From: Puccinia triticina
Taxonomy: Eukaryota; Basidiomycota; Pucciniomycetes; Pucciniales; Pucciniaceae
DNA: 64,000 bases
Direction: 5' to 3'
Assembly: GCF_026914185.1 (NCBI RefSeq)
Contig: NC_070566.1
Location: 6,076,001 to 6,140,000 of the forward strand
A model generated the notes under the pieces. It ran no database searches. It was not told the origin of the DNA and saw only the letters and a list, made by a program, of their open reading frames with translations. A program made the translations under genes and the position numbers. How positions within the stretch are numbered: the stretch's first letter is position 1; every line of letters begins with the position of its first letter. Positions 44,390-54,910 of this stretch are shown piece by piece.

Positions 44390-45818
44390 ATGCAGCAAGA
44401 GGCTAGTCTACAGGACAGGCTGGCAGTAGCCTCAGCATTGATACTGCAATCACCCCCGGGGGAAGTCAATGATGTCTTCAACGTATGTGATCAAAACCAA
44501 TTCATGTTTCTTCTGACACGAGCTAACCATTCTCGATGTGCTATGGGCGGGGCTATAGGATGTTCGTCCGATCGTGGGCGATGATAGCGAGCTCGAACGC
44601 GGCCTTCTGCCAGCTTTAGCGCAGTACAACACCGAGCAACTGGCTCTGGTCGAGCTACCGAACAGCAAGATCCCGGTGAGCGAAAGATATACATGTGTGA
44701 GGGAAAGGAGCAAGTTGACTGAAAGAAGGGATTGGCTTGTGTGGAGGAGGACAGGCGATGATATGTCCGGCAGCCCGAGTGGACGAGGAAGCGGCCGAGA
44801 ACCGCTACCTGGACCCCCATTCGCAACAGACATTCACCTTCGATCATCTGCGTCTGTCGGCCTCTGATCTTCAGCCCTTCGTTCCCCCAGACCCAGAGAT
44901 GGAGAAGACCCGGGCAGAGCTCGAGCGCCAGGCAGAGTCGTACCTCAGGAACCACTTCCAGAACGCCGTCTGGACCGTCTTCTCCGTCCCCCCCTCCTCC
45001 TCTTCCTCCTCAACTCAACCTGATGATCCTCCCGCCTCTGATAACTCCGTCGATCCGCCGCCGCCGCCGCCTGAGCACCAGGAAATCGATGAGCCTCCCT
45101 CCGATCTCGACCCCCCCACTGACGATCAACCTCCTCAATCTCCCCCCAAACAACCAGATCAGTCTGAGACCCAGAGCCAATCGACCTCATCCAACAAATT
45201 CAAATTGTACATTGTTGGAAACAAATACAATCCGACCAACTATTGGTCAGTCTCCTTTGTCTTCAGACTCTCCCTTCCTTCCTTCCTTCCTTCCTTCCTT
45301 CTCCAGGATACATACTTATTTGGTCGAGTGGTTTTCGATTTGGTTGGAAACGAAATGGCGATGGTGATCATGTGCAGGACGGGCCGATGGCGTAGTATCT
45401 ATGACATCGATATGGGGACGGGAAAGATTGATGGCTTGATCCAAGTGAATGTGCATTACTACGAGCAAGGAAACGTGAGTCTACGCCATAAAAGAGGGGC
45501 GGGGAAAAGGATAAATTTTAAAGAAAAAAAAATGGAGGAGGAAAACAGAGGTTAACAGGAAAGAAAGATGTGTCTGTATTACAGGTTCAACTATCGACGA
45601 CCCATACGCCGGCGATCGAGACGCCTCCAAACGGCGGGCCAGCAGAGATCATCAAGGCTATCCAAGCCGCCGAATCCAAGTACCAGGCCGGGCTCAACTT
45701 GGCGTACAACGAGCTCGGCGATAACACGTTCAAGTTGCTCCGCAGAGCTCTACCCGTCACTAAACAGAAAGTCAATTGGAATAACATGAAGGCTAGAATC
45801 GTCCTGGATGATCATTGA
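44390..45818 (+). CDS. CAP1: F-actin capping protein, alpha subunit
   Basis: With the beta subunit it caps actin barbed ends and controls filament growth, for example in endocytic patches and hyphal tips. Exons are 44390-44482, 44559-44675, 44755-45245, 45378-45474 and 45585-45818, giving 343 aa. Diagnostic blocks are LQSPPGEVNDVFNDVRPIV, LPALAQYNTEQLALVE, TFTFDHLRL, KLYIVGNKYNPTNYWTGRWR, GLIQVNVHYYEQGNVQLST and ALPVTKQKVNWNNM near the end. Between VWTVFSV and FKLYIV is a roughly 65-residue low-complexity insert rich in Pro, Gln, Ser and Asp, absent from most orthologues (usual length near 280). A CTTC microsatellite lies in intron 3 (about 45277-45300), and a run of C follows the stop. A copy of part of exon 2 sits at 46962. 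Confidence 0.9.
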
Positions 45819-46206
45819 CCCCCCCCCCCCCCCCTCCCTCGTCTCACCTCACACACACACACAAGTTCACTCATGGCTTCTAATCATCTTCTCATCGGTC
45901 TTCTCAGCTCTCTCGTATTTAATCATTCTTCCACCTTTCCCTACCTACCCTCAGTTTTCACAAATAGACTGGCCTATTTCCAACCCCTTTTGTTCAATCA
46001 CATGTGTAATAATGGGTGATATATTTAGATCCACATCTTGTTTGGTTACTTGTCACGGCTTGAATGTGTGAATTGTTGAGGCACATATCTACGAAAAAGG
46101 GGTGCTACTACATAATCTACTCTACTAGTTGCAGTGAGGTCTGATGGATTTGGTTTCTAAACAAAAATCTGATATGAAGCTTTGATCTTGCTTTGCTGAT
46201 ATGGAT
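45819..46206. other. Intergenic; poly-C, CA repeat and duplicated flank
   Basis: A C run at 45820-45835 is followed by a short CA repeat. From about 46110 begins a flank (ACTAGTTGCAGTGAGGTCT) that recurs at 47134 downstream of the second secreted gene. Confidence 0.5.
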
Positions 46207-46551
46207 TCAACTGATAGATCGAGACCTTGTTAGTTTTTGAGTTGATCGCTGGCGACAGTTCGAAGGACAATCCGAGCCGATGTGATTGATGGGGCAGGGC
46301 GCATGGCGTGCTTGTTCACCGCAATCACATCTGAGTATGCGTCCAATGGTTTCATGACCGCATCCTCGGATCACCGTCCGATGATAGCACCTTATTGAGT
46401 CCAAGCAATAGAATGGATACTCATCGATCACATCGTATGGCAGATGGCAGCTTCCACAAACCTCGAGGACTACCTTAACGCTCCCCTGTGAGACCAGAGA
46501 CAGGAAGCCGAGCCACATGACCAGCGCGATCGAGAATGCATGCCGCCCCAT
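46207..46551 (-). CDS. Small secreted Cys-rich protein, paralogue A
   Basis: 114 aa, single exon. A signal peptide (MGRHAFSIALVMWLGFLSLV) precedes a mature part with ten cysteines. The pattern is CxxC (CGSC), then YDV, FYC, RCYH, a CDC pair and CPSNCRQR. It is shared by paralogues B and C, including the MGR start and the LGF..LV core of the leader. Closely spaced CxxC pairs suggest a metal-binding or disulphide-stabilised fold. The function is unknown; a secreted effector-like protein is a reasonable inference for a rust. The 5' leader just upstream (CTCGGCCTCCTGCTGGATC in sense) is conserved in all three. Confidence 0.65.
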   Translation of the reverse strand: MGRHAFSIALVMWLGFLSLVSQGSVKVVLEVCGSCHLPYDVIDEYPFYCLDSIRCYHRTVIRGCGHETIGRILRCDCGEQARHAPCPINHIGSDCPSNCRQRSTQKLTRSRSIS

Positions 46552-46961
46552 TGCGTAGTCCGGTCAGGCGATCCAGCAGGAGGCCGAGAGAGTTTTTTCT
46601 CTTCCCAAGTTTTGTGGACGGATCGGAATGTTGGAGCTCTCCGCTAACGAGCACCCGGTTATTGCGAAGCCGGGGATGGAAGATTTTCAGTCCGGGACCC
46701 ACCCGAGCCAGGAAGGCCGTGGGCGCTCACCGATAGCTTCAGTTGTTTTCCCAAGAACGGCCACACCATTCGTACAAAAGCTGGGGCAGAGCGGGAAATT
46801 GTGTAGCCGTTTGTGGGACACGTCTGAAGCCATTGGTGACTGCCCATGGCCTTCCTGGGTCGGTCCACCATCGGACTGAAAATTTTCCGCCCCTTTCATC
46901 CTCCCGGCTTCAGATCTAGCGGAGGCTTCCCCACGTGAAACCGGGTACCTTTAATGAGATG

Positions 46962-47034
46962 GCGAGCTCGAACGCGTGGTGCGTTGGCCCAGTATAACAC
47001 CGAGCAACTAACTCACTTTGGTCGAGTTTGTAAC
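46962..47034 (+). pseudogene. Stray copy of capping-protein exon 2
   Basis: GCGAGCTCGAACGCG and AACACCGAGCAACT, followed by GGTCGAG, match exon 2 of the capping-protein alpha gene at 44587-44660, with an internal length change. It lies between secreted paralogues A and B. It implies a duplication that carried a piece of the neighbouring housekeeping gene. Confidence 0.7.
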
Positions 47035-47333
47035 AAACACCAACAAGTGGAGAGTGAAGGTTTTTCGCATATAATTAAAAGTGGGAAGAACTCATAGAGA
47101 GAATTTAAATAACTGTCCTGCACAAGTATTGAACTAGTTGCAGTAAGGTCTATTGGATTTGAATTCTAAACGGGGGTTTAATACGAAATTTTGACCGAGA
47201 CTATTTTTGCTTGAGTGGTATGTATTATGTGGATCAAACTAATAACGAGTTTATGATGTGATTGAGATAACCTTGTGGAAGGAGTTGGCCGCTTGGGATT
47301 CAGTGATTGCTGCTCCTGATTGTTATAATCCCT

Positions 47334-47657
47334 CTAGTTTTGAGTTGATCGGTGGCGACAGTCCGGAGGACAATCCGGGACGATGTGATTTCTGCAGCAG
47401 GGCACAAACTCGTATGTTATCAAATCGCAATGACATCTGCGGACCTGTCCCCAATGGTCCTTATAATCGCAAGCTTCGATGATGGTTTCATGTCTGCATT
47501 TCAGCGAGTCGCGGCAAAAGAATGTCATCTGCTGGACATCGTATCGCGCATTACAAGTTGGACAGAACCGAATGACTATCGGATAGCTCGCCCGTGAGAC
47601 TAGAGCTTGGAAGCCGAGCCAGATGACTAGCATAATTGCGAAGATATGGCGCCCCAT
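47334..47657 (-). CDS. Small secreted Cys-rich protein, paralogue B
   Basis: 107 aa, single exon. The signal peptide MGRHIFAIMLVIWLGFQALV is nearly that of A. The mature part has CPTC, then YDV, FFC, KCRH, a CHC pair, VPCC and CPPDCRHR, in the same order as A. Upstream and downstream flanks are also duplicated (GAGTTGATCGGTGGCGACAG downstream here, GAGTTGATCGCTGGCGACAG in A). The frame is intact. The function is unknown; same inference as A. Confidence 0.65.
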   Translation of the reverse strand: MGRHIFAIMLVIWLGFQALVSRASYPIVIRFCPTCNARYDVQQMTFFCRDSLKCRHETIIEACDYKDHWGQVRRCHCDLITYEFVPCCRNHIVPDCPPDCRHRSTQN

Positions 47658-47809
47658 TCCGCGTTCCGGTGGATGATCCAGTGGCAGCCGAGTAGAGTCT
47701 TTTTCCTTCGTAGGATTGGTGGACGGATCGGTGTCCTCAACGGTTGGAAATTTCTTTTGTGCGTCTCAGTAACAGACGGCAGTGCTGCTTTAGGGCATTG
47801 TGATATCCC

Positions 47810-48000
47810 ACTAGCCCAATCAGGCGATGAAAACAGGCGACAAAGTAAAACACGAAATGGAGATACAGAATTGTATAGTGCAAAATGGGATCCAACTTCA
47901 TGCCCCACGAAAGCTCAACACAACATCCCGATGCCCGGGGCGGCCCACCTCTGCACCAATCCGGATCAGTGAAACCATGCTAAAATAGGCGGAGTTGCAG
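47810..48000 (-). repeat. Duplicated upstream flank of the secreted family, copy 1
   Basis: Shares CAGGCGATGAAAACAGG, GACAAAGTA, AGTGCAAAAT and CCCGATGCCC with 53500-53760 and 54640-54910. Copies 1 and 2 sit a similar distance upstream of paralogues B and C, so the block may include the promoter. Confidence 0.6.
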
Positions 48001-49530
48001 CTATGCCGGACGTCTCGTCGCAAATTAAAGGGAAGGAGACCCGTTGAGTCGTTGGGGTGAAAAACACCGACTGTATGACATCGCCTTGCAAACATGGTTG
48101 AGAGCGCTGTGAATTCATGTGGTTTTTTCAAAGCGAGTTGCTTTCCGCGACAAGATACAACAATTCCGAAAAAGGATGGCGACGCTGAAGGGGTCACGGA
48201 TCTTCCATCCAGGGATGTTCCTCACCCAGCCAGCTACTTGCCTGGGTTGCTCTCACCAACACTGCAACCGTTCCAATACTTGAAAGTTGGAGCGGTATTG
48301 TACCAAAATCCGGTCCAGTATTTTGGATTAGCACCGGCCGGCCGGGTCGGTACAGTCCAAGGTTTTGATCCCTGAGGCTGGTGGATTGACTGCGTCGGTT
48401 CAATACATGTTTTTGGGTGCTAGTGGATCGGGATTTTGTTCCAATCCACATAAATAAAGGCCCTTTTATTCTTTTAGGGTTAGATTTACTCAAGGAGAGA
48501 ATAATTGCTCCAGATTCCTCAGTCGATGTACTTCTATGGATTGGGTTGTACCGGTCCCTCAATCCAATCTACATTTGAGTTCAGAATGTATCAGTCTGAC
48601 CAATCCAATCCCTGGTATTGGACCGGCAAGCCTATCCGTTACACAATCCTGAGAAAGCTGTGGATCAAAAATGAATCCAATCCATCATATTGCAGGTAAA
48701 ATCCCGGTATCAGAATGGTTTCAGTGTTACTCTCACCAGGCCTGCTGGTTCATAACAGGTTAAAATTGGTTAAAGGCGCATTCACATGACCCAGCCATGT
48801 CTGATGTGTGATGTTAGGCAAATGACTCTTTGTCGAAAATTTAAATGTTTTAATTTCAGCCAGCAGTAGTAGATGAAACTAAATAACTGTATAGAAACAA
48901 GTTTAATAAGCCTCAGATCTAACAAGAAAACACTAAGCAAAGAAGAGAAACAACAAACGGAACAAAGAAGCAATCTATGCTTGTAGACTGAACACAACAA
49001 CAACAACGTAGAACAACAATACTAGACTAGCAAACTAAATATAAACAAACAACTGTTTTAGTACCTTAAATCAAAAACAACACTTAGGATAAAACTTTGA
49101 GAAAAACAGATGCTTAAAGCTCCTAAGATGTGCTGGTGATTTAACTCCTCCTGAAATGGCTTGATCTTCAGTTTCTTGACTAGATAAGTTGATCAATATT
49201 TGTTGTGAGCAATGATTCAATGTATGATAATGAACAACAAAGGTAGTCCCTGAAGCAGCAAGTAGCTGTGAGTAACCACAAACAGTCACAGAGACTGATG
49301 AAGATGAGCACACCTGAGATCAGAGAGTGGAACGTGTGGAGATGTTTGAATTGAGCAAATGTGAGATGAAAACAATAACAAAGATGATAGAGAACAACTG
49401 AGAGAAACTAAGTTGTAATATATAATCAATGTTAGGGTCTGCAAGTCTTGTCATTGAGATTCAAACCTAAGTCATCCTCGGTCCTCAGTATGGTGCATGA
49501 GAGGCTGTCTGGCTCACTCAAGCCCCAATA
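48001..49530. other. No supported gene; short degenerate repeats
   Basis: 48200-48700 contains repeated GG(A/T)CCAATCC-type and CCGGTCC-type motifs in both orientations. 48800-49420 is an AC-rich, low-complexity stretch (AACAACAACAACG). No domain is seen. Confidence 0.4.
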
Positions 49531-50004
49531 GGGGGGTTCACGTTAGCCTGATTTTTGCTGCTTCTCACGGATGGGTTCAAATCTCATGGACGCCTTGGGC
49601 ATAAACTTTAAAAAAATCCTGCATAAGCATCCCCTTCAGCAAGACCTTTACAGGGGAAGTCTTGCTGAGAACTCTATCTATTTTAGGGGGATTCAAAGTT
49701 GGCCATGCATGACTTGCATGCACTTTTGCAAGTTGGTGTTCAAGGCTTTTATTGAGCACCAAATTGCAAAAAAACATTCAAGCAGGCTTAGTGGGTGTAG
49801 TACAGTGTGGCTTACATGCACTTTTGCAACTCAGTGTTCAAGAATGAACTTGAACACTGACTTGCAAAAGTGCATGCAAGTTGTGTCTGGCCAACTTTGA
49901 AACCCCCTTTTATAGAATATCCTTGCATAGACCTGCATGAGCAGACATCAATTTTTAGCAAGGTTTTTAGAATGATTTTGAAATCAGGCTAACATGAACC
50001 CTCC
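49531..50004. mobile_element. MITE with GGGGGGTTCACGTTAGCCTG ends, 474 bp
   Basis: The tips GGGGGGTTCACGTTAGCCTG and CAGGCTAACATGAACCCTCC are inverted and flanked by TA on both sides (49529-49530 and 50005-50006). Inner inverted arms share TTGCATGCACTTTTGCAAGT. It is non-coding. The TA duplication suggests Tc1/mariner-like mobilisation. Confidence 0.65.
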
Positions 50005-51844
50005 TAATATATGATAGTATTTTTCTTCTTTACCTGATTGACTGAATCTTCTGTACTTTGGTTATCTTGAGTTTTTGATCCAATGACTTGAGATTTCGAC
50101 CAGAAATGAAACACAATGCTGGCGACCTGAGAAGATCAATTGAGAGAGCAAGCTTTGCAGTTCGCGAACTTAAAAAAGTCCCTTGAGACTTCGGGCCCCT
50201 GAGGGGGAGGCTGAACTTGCAAAGCAAGCCTCCGTTGTGGTAAGCCAATCCTGAATATGGCACCAAAATCAAAGTCTTTTCCCCTCAATATAACCCTCTC
50301 TGCAATACTCAAGCACCCACCTCCATTAAGGATCAAGGCCAGGACAACTCATACCCATCAACAGGCCCCCATTCTCTCTTCACCCTTTTTCCCCACCTTC
50401 TGGATACCCACCTACACCAACTCAATAATCCTCAAGCACCCAGCTAGGCACGAGTGGGAGAAAGTCACCCATCAGACAGAGCCAGACTATTAGGAAAGAC
50501 CCTGGATATTCATCATCTTTTTCTCTCTTCCCAATCCAGCATAACAACACCATCTTGGCATTAGCCACACATGTAATAACCATAGAGATCCCATCCTGGC
50601 TACCCCTTGTCCCCTTTGGTTTCAGCCCTTCCCTTTTCAGCCACTCATATGATATGTAATCCCCTTCTCTTGATGTTTCATTGTCTCTCCACATTCCAGC
50701 CTCATTCCAGAACTTTCCATCCCCATAGCATTTTCAGCCTCAGCCCCTTGATTGAGAATTTTCACTGTTTCATCTTTTCTTCCAACCACAACTCAGCCCC
50801 ATAATATCTTGTATATAGTCTGCCCTCTTTGGCCCTACCTTTTGTTCCATATCAGATCCTGTCCCAGCAATCCAGATCACTGGTCACCATTCACTAGCCT
50901 AGCTTATGCCATTAAATCAGAGTGGACAAGCTTGATAAGTCTATGCCAAATATATCAGGTTGGACAGACTTTACATTACCTTTACCTTGCTATTAGATTA
51001 GTAGAAAGTAAACCCTTAGACATACCTCAAGAATCCTCTATAGCCACACCTTTCCTTAAGAGTCCATACTCTTATATTATTTTTCTTGTTCCCCTGAGAG
51101 GCAGCCCTTCAAGCACCAAATCTCTCTCAAGCTCTATTCTTCCCTCAGAGCAGTTCCACACCGTCAGGAGGGACTTACAGCCATTCTCAAAAAGCTTGCG
51201 GGCTCGAGGCCAAAAAAAGATTTTTTTTTTATTTCAGCCACAGGCCTGTACAGCTTCACTGTACAGGCAGTCAAAATCCCTTTGGGCGGCTGTTTGGCTC
51301 GATGAGGGTGCCGCGCTGACCACAGGGCAGGGGAGGGGGATGCGGCAAAGGGTCCGATCAGTGTAAAATTGGTCCAACCCTTGAGGCCCCAAAGTTAAAA
51401 ACAAAGAAAGTAGTGATTTTCTTACAATCACATTACTGTATGCAGCCTGTCATACAGGGGCTATACAGGCTTTGAGGCTGAAAATAGCAGTCCAAAATTT
51501 GGGCCTACCGAACCACAAGCTTTTCAAGAATGGCTGTACACCGTACCTCCCCACATTGGCACAGCAAGAATGCCACTTTGATTCCAGTTATGTTCACAGC
51601 TGGTGAACAATTGTGGTCTTGTAGGGCTGATAGCATCCTCTGAGAGAAAGCTACACAAAAAAAAACCCACCCAATGTGCACACAAGCTGCGAGGTGCAGC
51701 GGTCAAGTTGCGCACTGCTTGTAATTCCAGCTGTTTGGGGATTTTTGTGGAATTTCTGCGGGTGGCATGATTTTTGCCAAACACCTGAAATTATGTAGGT
51801 TGGATAGGAAATAAATCAGGCCTACAACCTAAGCTATTTTATTC
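50005..51844. other. No supported gene
   Basis: A GAGGGACTT-family hairpin is at about 50173-50240. A 90-codon minus frame (50422-50694) and a 204-codon plus frame (50752-51366) are open but unrecognised and lack signal peptides. They may be transposon debris. Confidence 0.35.
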
Positions 51845-52045
51845 CAAAGAATGTCAAGGGGGCAAGGAATTATAAAGCTTCAAAAATTCCTCCCAGCCAA
51901 ACTCAGATTCTTGGCACGCCAAGAAGGGGCGATAGCGCGCAAGTCCCTCCTGCCAAGGGCTATCGGAGGCTTGCTTCGCAAGACCAGACGCCCGCAGCAG
52001 CGAGGGACTTGGGTTAAGTTCGTGCAGTTCGGCATGAGTGCGGTT
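51845..52045 (+). repeat. Dispersed GAGGGACTT-type repeat, copy 2
   Basis: The reverse complement matches 4018-4205. It contains GCAAGTCCCTCCTGCC and CAGCAGCGAGGGACTTGG as inverted halves. Confidence 0.6.
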
Positions 52046-52680
52046 CCTTGACCATAATGCATATGCATTGTGCAGTTGTCGTTGAATTACCCTCAACATG
52101 ATGATGGTGTATAAGGGGCTCTCAAAATTTACACACAAACTCACTCTTAGCCATACACAGTACAAAGTTGTCTGGGAATCAGAGGCACAGTATGCCTTGC
52201 TCTTTGGGTTGCTCTTCCTATTTAGGTACCTAAAGAGAGTATGGTAGTACTAGTTGTAAATTGTGCGAAAAAGCGCCGGATCTATATACATTATTTTTCA
52301 GGCGCATATCCGCTAAGATTTTGTGCTACTATCTACTAAACTAGTTCTGTGTATCTGTTGAGGGACGCCGGGGGTAAAAACTAAGCAGAGCTGTGGAGGC
52401 CAGAGATAGCTTGACAAGAAAATATAAAGTAGATGTTATTTCTGTAAGGAAAGGAAAGGGTATAGCACCGGTAGAGTCGTGGATGTGACAGGCTTGGTAT
52501 AACCCATGTGAGATCTAATCTAATATAACGGCGTTATTCTGCAAAGATTTATCAAAAGTAAGGTGAAGTTCTGAGCGAGACAGTTTTGTTATGTTGGATG
52601 GATTCAACTGTTAATGAGTTTGTGGTTAAGTCGGCTTCGTGGAAGAACGCGGCCAGTCTGGAATCAATGACTACTTCCTG
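52046..52680. other. Intergenic; duplicated 3' flank of the secreted family
   Basis: From about 52540 the sequence resembles the 3' flanks of paralogues A and B (GAGTTTGTGG, GGAAGAACGCGGCCAGTCTGG against GGAAGGAGTTGGCCGCTTGGG at 47277). No other gene. Confidence 0.45.
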
Positions 52681-53148
52681 TTAACGTCTACGGCGGCAAG
52701 TAATAGGACATTCGATGATGTGTTGTTGCTTGTCGCAATCGTCATGCACTGGTCGTCGTAATAGGTCCCCAGGCTCGCAACCACCACATTGGATCCAGCG
52801 CGCAGGGGAGGTGAATGTGCATTTTGCTCCTGAAGGGTCCGGGGTTCCATGGATGCAACGCTTCAGCTCTGGACATTTGAATCTACTAGCTGGCGTGACT
52901 GTGTATGGTCGTTCACAGAATGGACAATCAGGAAGTGGTGGAGGAGGTGGAAACTGCGCATGATATCGGGCCTCCTCTTCAAGTCGGGCCGCCTCCATTG
53001 CGGCCTCCTCAACTGCATTCGCCGCGTCAATTGCGCGCATCTGATCACTCCATTCGAATAGCTCCTCATTGTGTTGGCGCATCGTCTGCACTAGAGATTG
53101 GAAGCCGAGCAAAACGACCAGAATGCTTGTGGATAGAAGGCGCCCCAT
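52681..53148 (-). CDS. Small secreted Cys-rich protein, paralogue C
   Basis: 155 aa, single exon. I chose the ATG at 53148 because it gives the family leader MGRLLSTSILVVLLGFQSLV; the frame is open further upstream, but that part corresponds to the conserved 5' leader of A and B. A charged insert (NAVEEAAMEAARLEEEARYH) and a proline stretch follow. Then comes the family Cys module: CPFC, YTV, FKC, RCIH, CGGC and CPITCRRRR. It differs from A and B by this helical insert. The function is unknown. Confidence 0.62.
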   Translation of the reverse strand: MGRLLSTSILVVLLGFQSLVQTMRQHNEELFEWSDQMRAIDAANAVEEAAMEAARLEEEARYHAQFPPPPPLPDCPFCERPYTVTPASRFKCPELKRCIHGTPDPSGAKCTFTSPARWIQCGGCEPGDLLRRPVHDDCDKQQHIIECPITCRRRR

Positions 53149-54035
53149 TTCGCGTTCCGGTAAAATGATCCAGCAGGAGGCCGAGTAGAGGTTTTTTTCG
53201 TAGGTGTGTGTGATGGACGGACCGGAATCTCGACCGGTTGGAGCTCTTCTAGCTAGCGGCTGGTGGATATGGCTGGGAGATGTGGAGCTGGAGGGATCGA
53301 AGGGAGCGAAAATCTTCAATCGGATGAGGGGCTATTGTGAGCCGGCATGAGTCAGCTTTTAAGCGCGAGTCCATAGGGAGGCCGTGGTCGGTTATCGCTA
53401 GCTTCAAACGTTTCCAAACGGCGACATCATCTCAGATAATCTCGCGCTGTGCCTGAGCTCTTGTACGACTTTAATGGACGGAAGTTCTTTACGCTTTGGG
53501 AAGTGGGTTATCCCACTAGCAAAAGCAGGTGATGAAAACAGGAGACAAAATAGTGGAACATACCTTGGAAATGCAATGTAATACACCATTTAGTGCAAAA
53601 TAGTTTCTAACCAGATCTAAACCTCCTCACTCACGAAACTCAAACACAAAGTCCCGATTTCCGGCGCCGCTTTAGAGCTCCGGGTGAAACCGTGCTATCC
53701 AACATCGGCGGATTTGTCGCTAGACCTGGCCCCGTCCCAATAGAGAAAGAGATCTGTTTGGAGCTCCGGGTGAAACACCCCTATAGCTCGTGCAACGACT
53801 ATCTGATAGTCTAGGACTACTCAGGTGCGAGCTGGTGCGAGATATGCTGTCTTGGTTAGATAACGCGCGGGGCTAGCCTGCTACTCTAGGGGATGGTGTC
53901 GTTTTACAAGAGAAGCTACACCAAGGACATCATACGTATAGCGTCAAATGTTTCTCTAAACGGCCACATGACCATGCGCTCTGTCCCAGCTGTTGCATGT
54001 CTCACTCATAGCTGGCAGTCTGAGCTAGTCTGAGT
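53149..54035. other. Upstream of paralogue C, including duplicated flank copy 2
   Basis: 53149-53260 is the conserved 5' leader. 53500-53760 is flank copy 2 (CAGGTGATGAAAACAGGAGAC, ATCCAACATCGGCGGATTTG). GAGCTCCGGGTGAAAC occurs twice, at 53676 and 53760. No other gene. Confidence 0.5.
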
Positions 54036-54616
54036 CCTAATTTAACTAAGTCCCTCTATTGGAGGGGGGACACCGTCCCGCAGGGACCATCCGAAGGAGG
54101 GACTTATGCACTATGTCGACCCCGTGGCAGTAGAGAATTAGAAAAATGATCTTTTTCAATCCTCTCTGGACGCGCCATTTGTCACCAGGCAATAAAACTT
54201 TGGGGGAGCAAAATGTGCAGAACATCATGGAGTTTCTTTGTACATATTTTACAAATTTTTTGGGGCCTTGGGTGCCCCATGAAGTCCTTTTTTGTGACTG
54301 ACAAGTGTCCACTTCATCGTGCATTCCACATTTTGCACTGTACAGAATCTGAAATTGATAATGTTACAACTATCATTGCAGCTCAACCAGAGGAGTTGAG
54401 GATGAGAAAAAATAGTAGAAAGAAGGGGACAGCTTAAGCCATCCCAGAAATGTAAATTAGAAAAAAAAAAGGTTCAGAAACTCATGTGGGAGATTGGTTT
54501 TAAAAAAGTCCCCACCAAAATGCCTAATTCTCTACTGCCGCGGGTTCGACATAGCGCGTAAGTCCCTCCTTCGGAGGTTGCTTCGCTCCCCCGAGGAGGG
54601 AATTAGCTAAGTTAGG
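54036..54616. mobile_element. Long-TIR element B (CTTAG..AAGTCCCTC family), 581 bp
   Basis: TIRs of about 110 bp share TTA(G/A)CTAA, GGAGGGACTTA, CTATGTCGA and GGCAGTAGAGAATTAG. The target duplication TCTGAGT is at 54029-54035 and 54617-54623. The interior (about 360 bp) is non-coding. The 7-8 bp duplication fits hAT. Same family as 30682-31305. Confidence 0.82.
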
Positions 54617-54639
54617 TCTGAGTCATTGATGGCAGTCCA

Positions 54640-54910
54640 GGTCGTAGATGGCAGTGGGTTATAGGGCGATTCAGGTGTTGAAAACAGGAGACAAAGTGAG
54701 AATGAAATGTTGCACCATTTTACAGTGCAAAAATGCTGTCTAACATCGTACATACTTTTCTCAACAAAACTCAGCACATCGCCCCGATGCCCAATGCGGC
54801 CTGATGCGGCCCATCTTTGAACTCGCCCTTGTCCGAGTGACACCGTTCTATCCAACATCGGCGGACTTGCCGCTAGGCCGGATGCCCCTTCTCAAATGGA
54901 GAGATCTGTT
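54640..54910 (-). repeat. Duplicated upstream flank, copy 3, with no gene
   Basis: Matches the upstream flanks of paralogues B and C (GGTGTTGAAAACAGGAGAC, CCCGATGCCC, TATCCAACATCGGCGGACTTG). The expected secreted gene is absent downstream; element B sits there. This is probably a relic of a fourth copy. Confidence 0.55.

Noticed and set aside
47334..47657. Paralogue B as a zinc-ribbon transcription factor
   Set aside because: The CxxC pairs are suggestive, but the strong signal peptide argues for secretion.
49560..49580. GGATGGGTTCAAATCTCATGG as a tRNA T arm
   Set aside because: No A box or acceptor stem upstream; it is part of the TIR element at 49531-50004.
50752..51366. 204-codon plus frame as a gene
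   Set aside because: Compositionally simple (Ser/Pro/Leu), no family resemblance, and in a repeat-rich gap.
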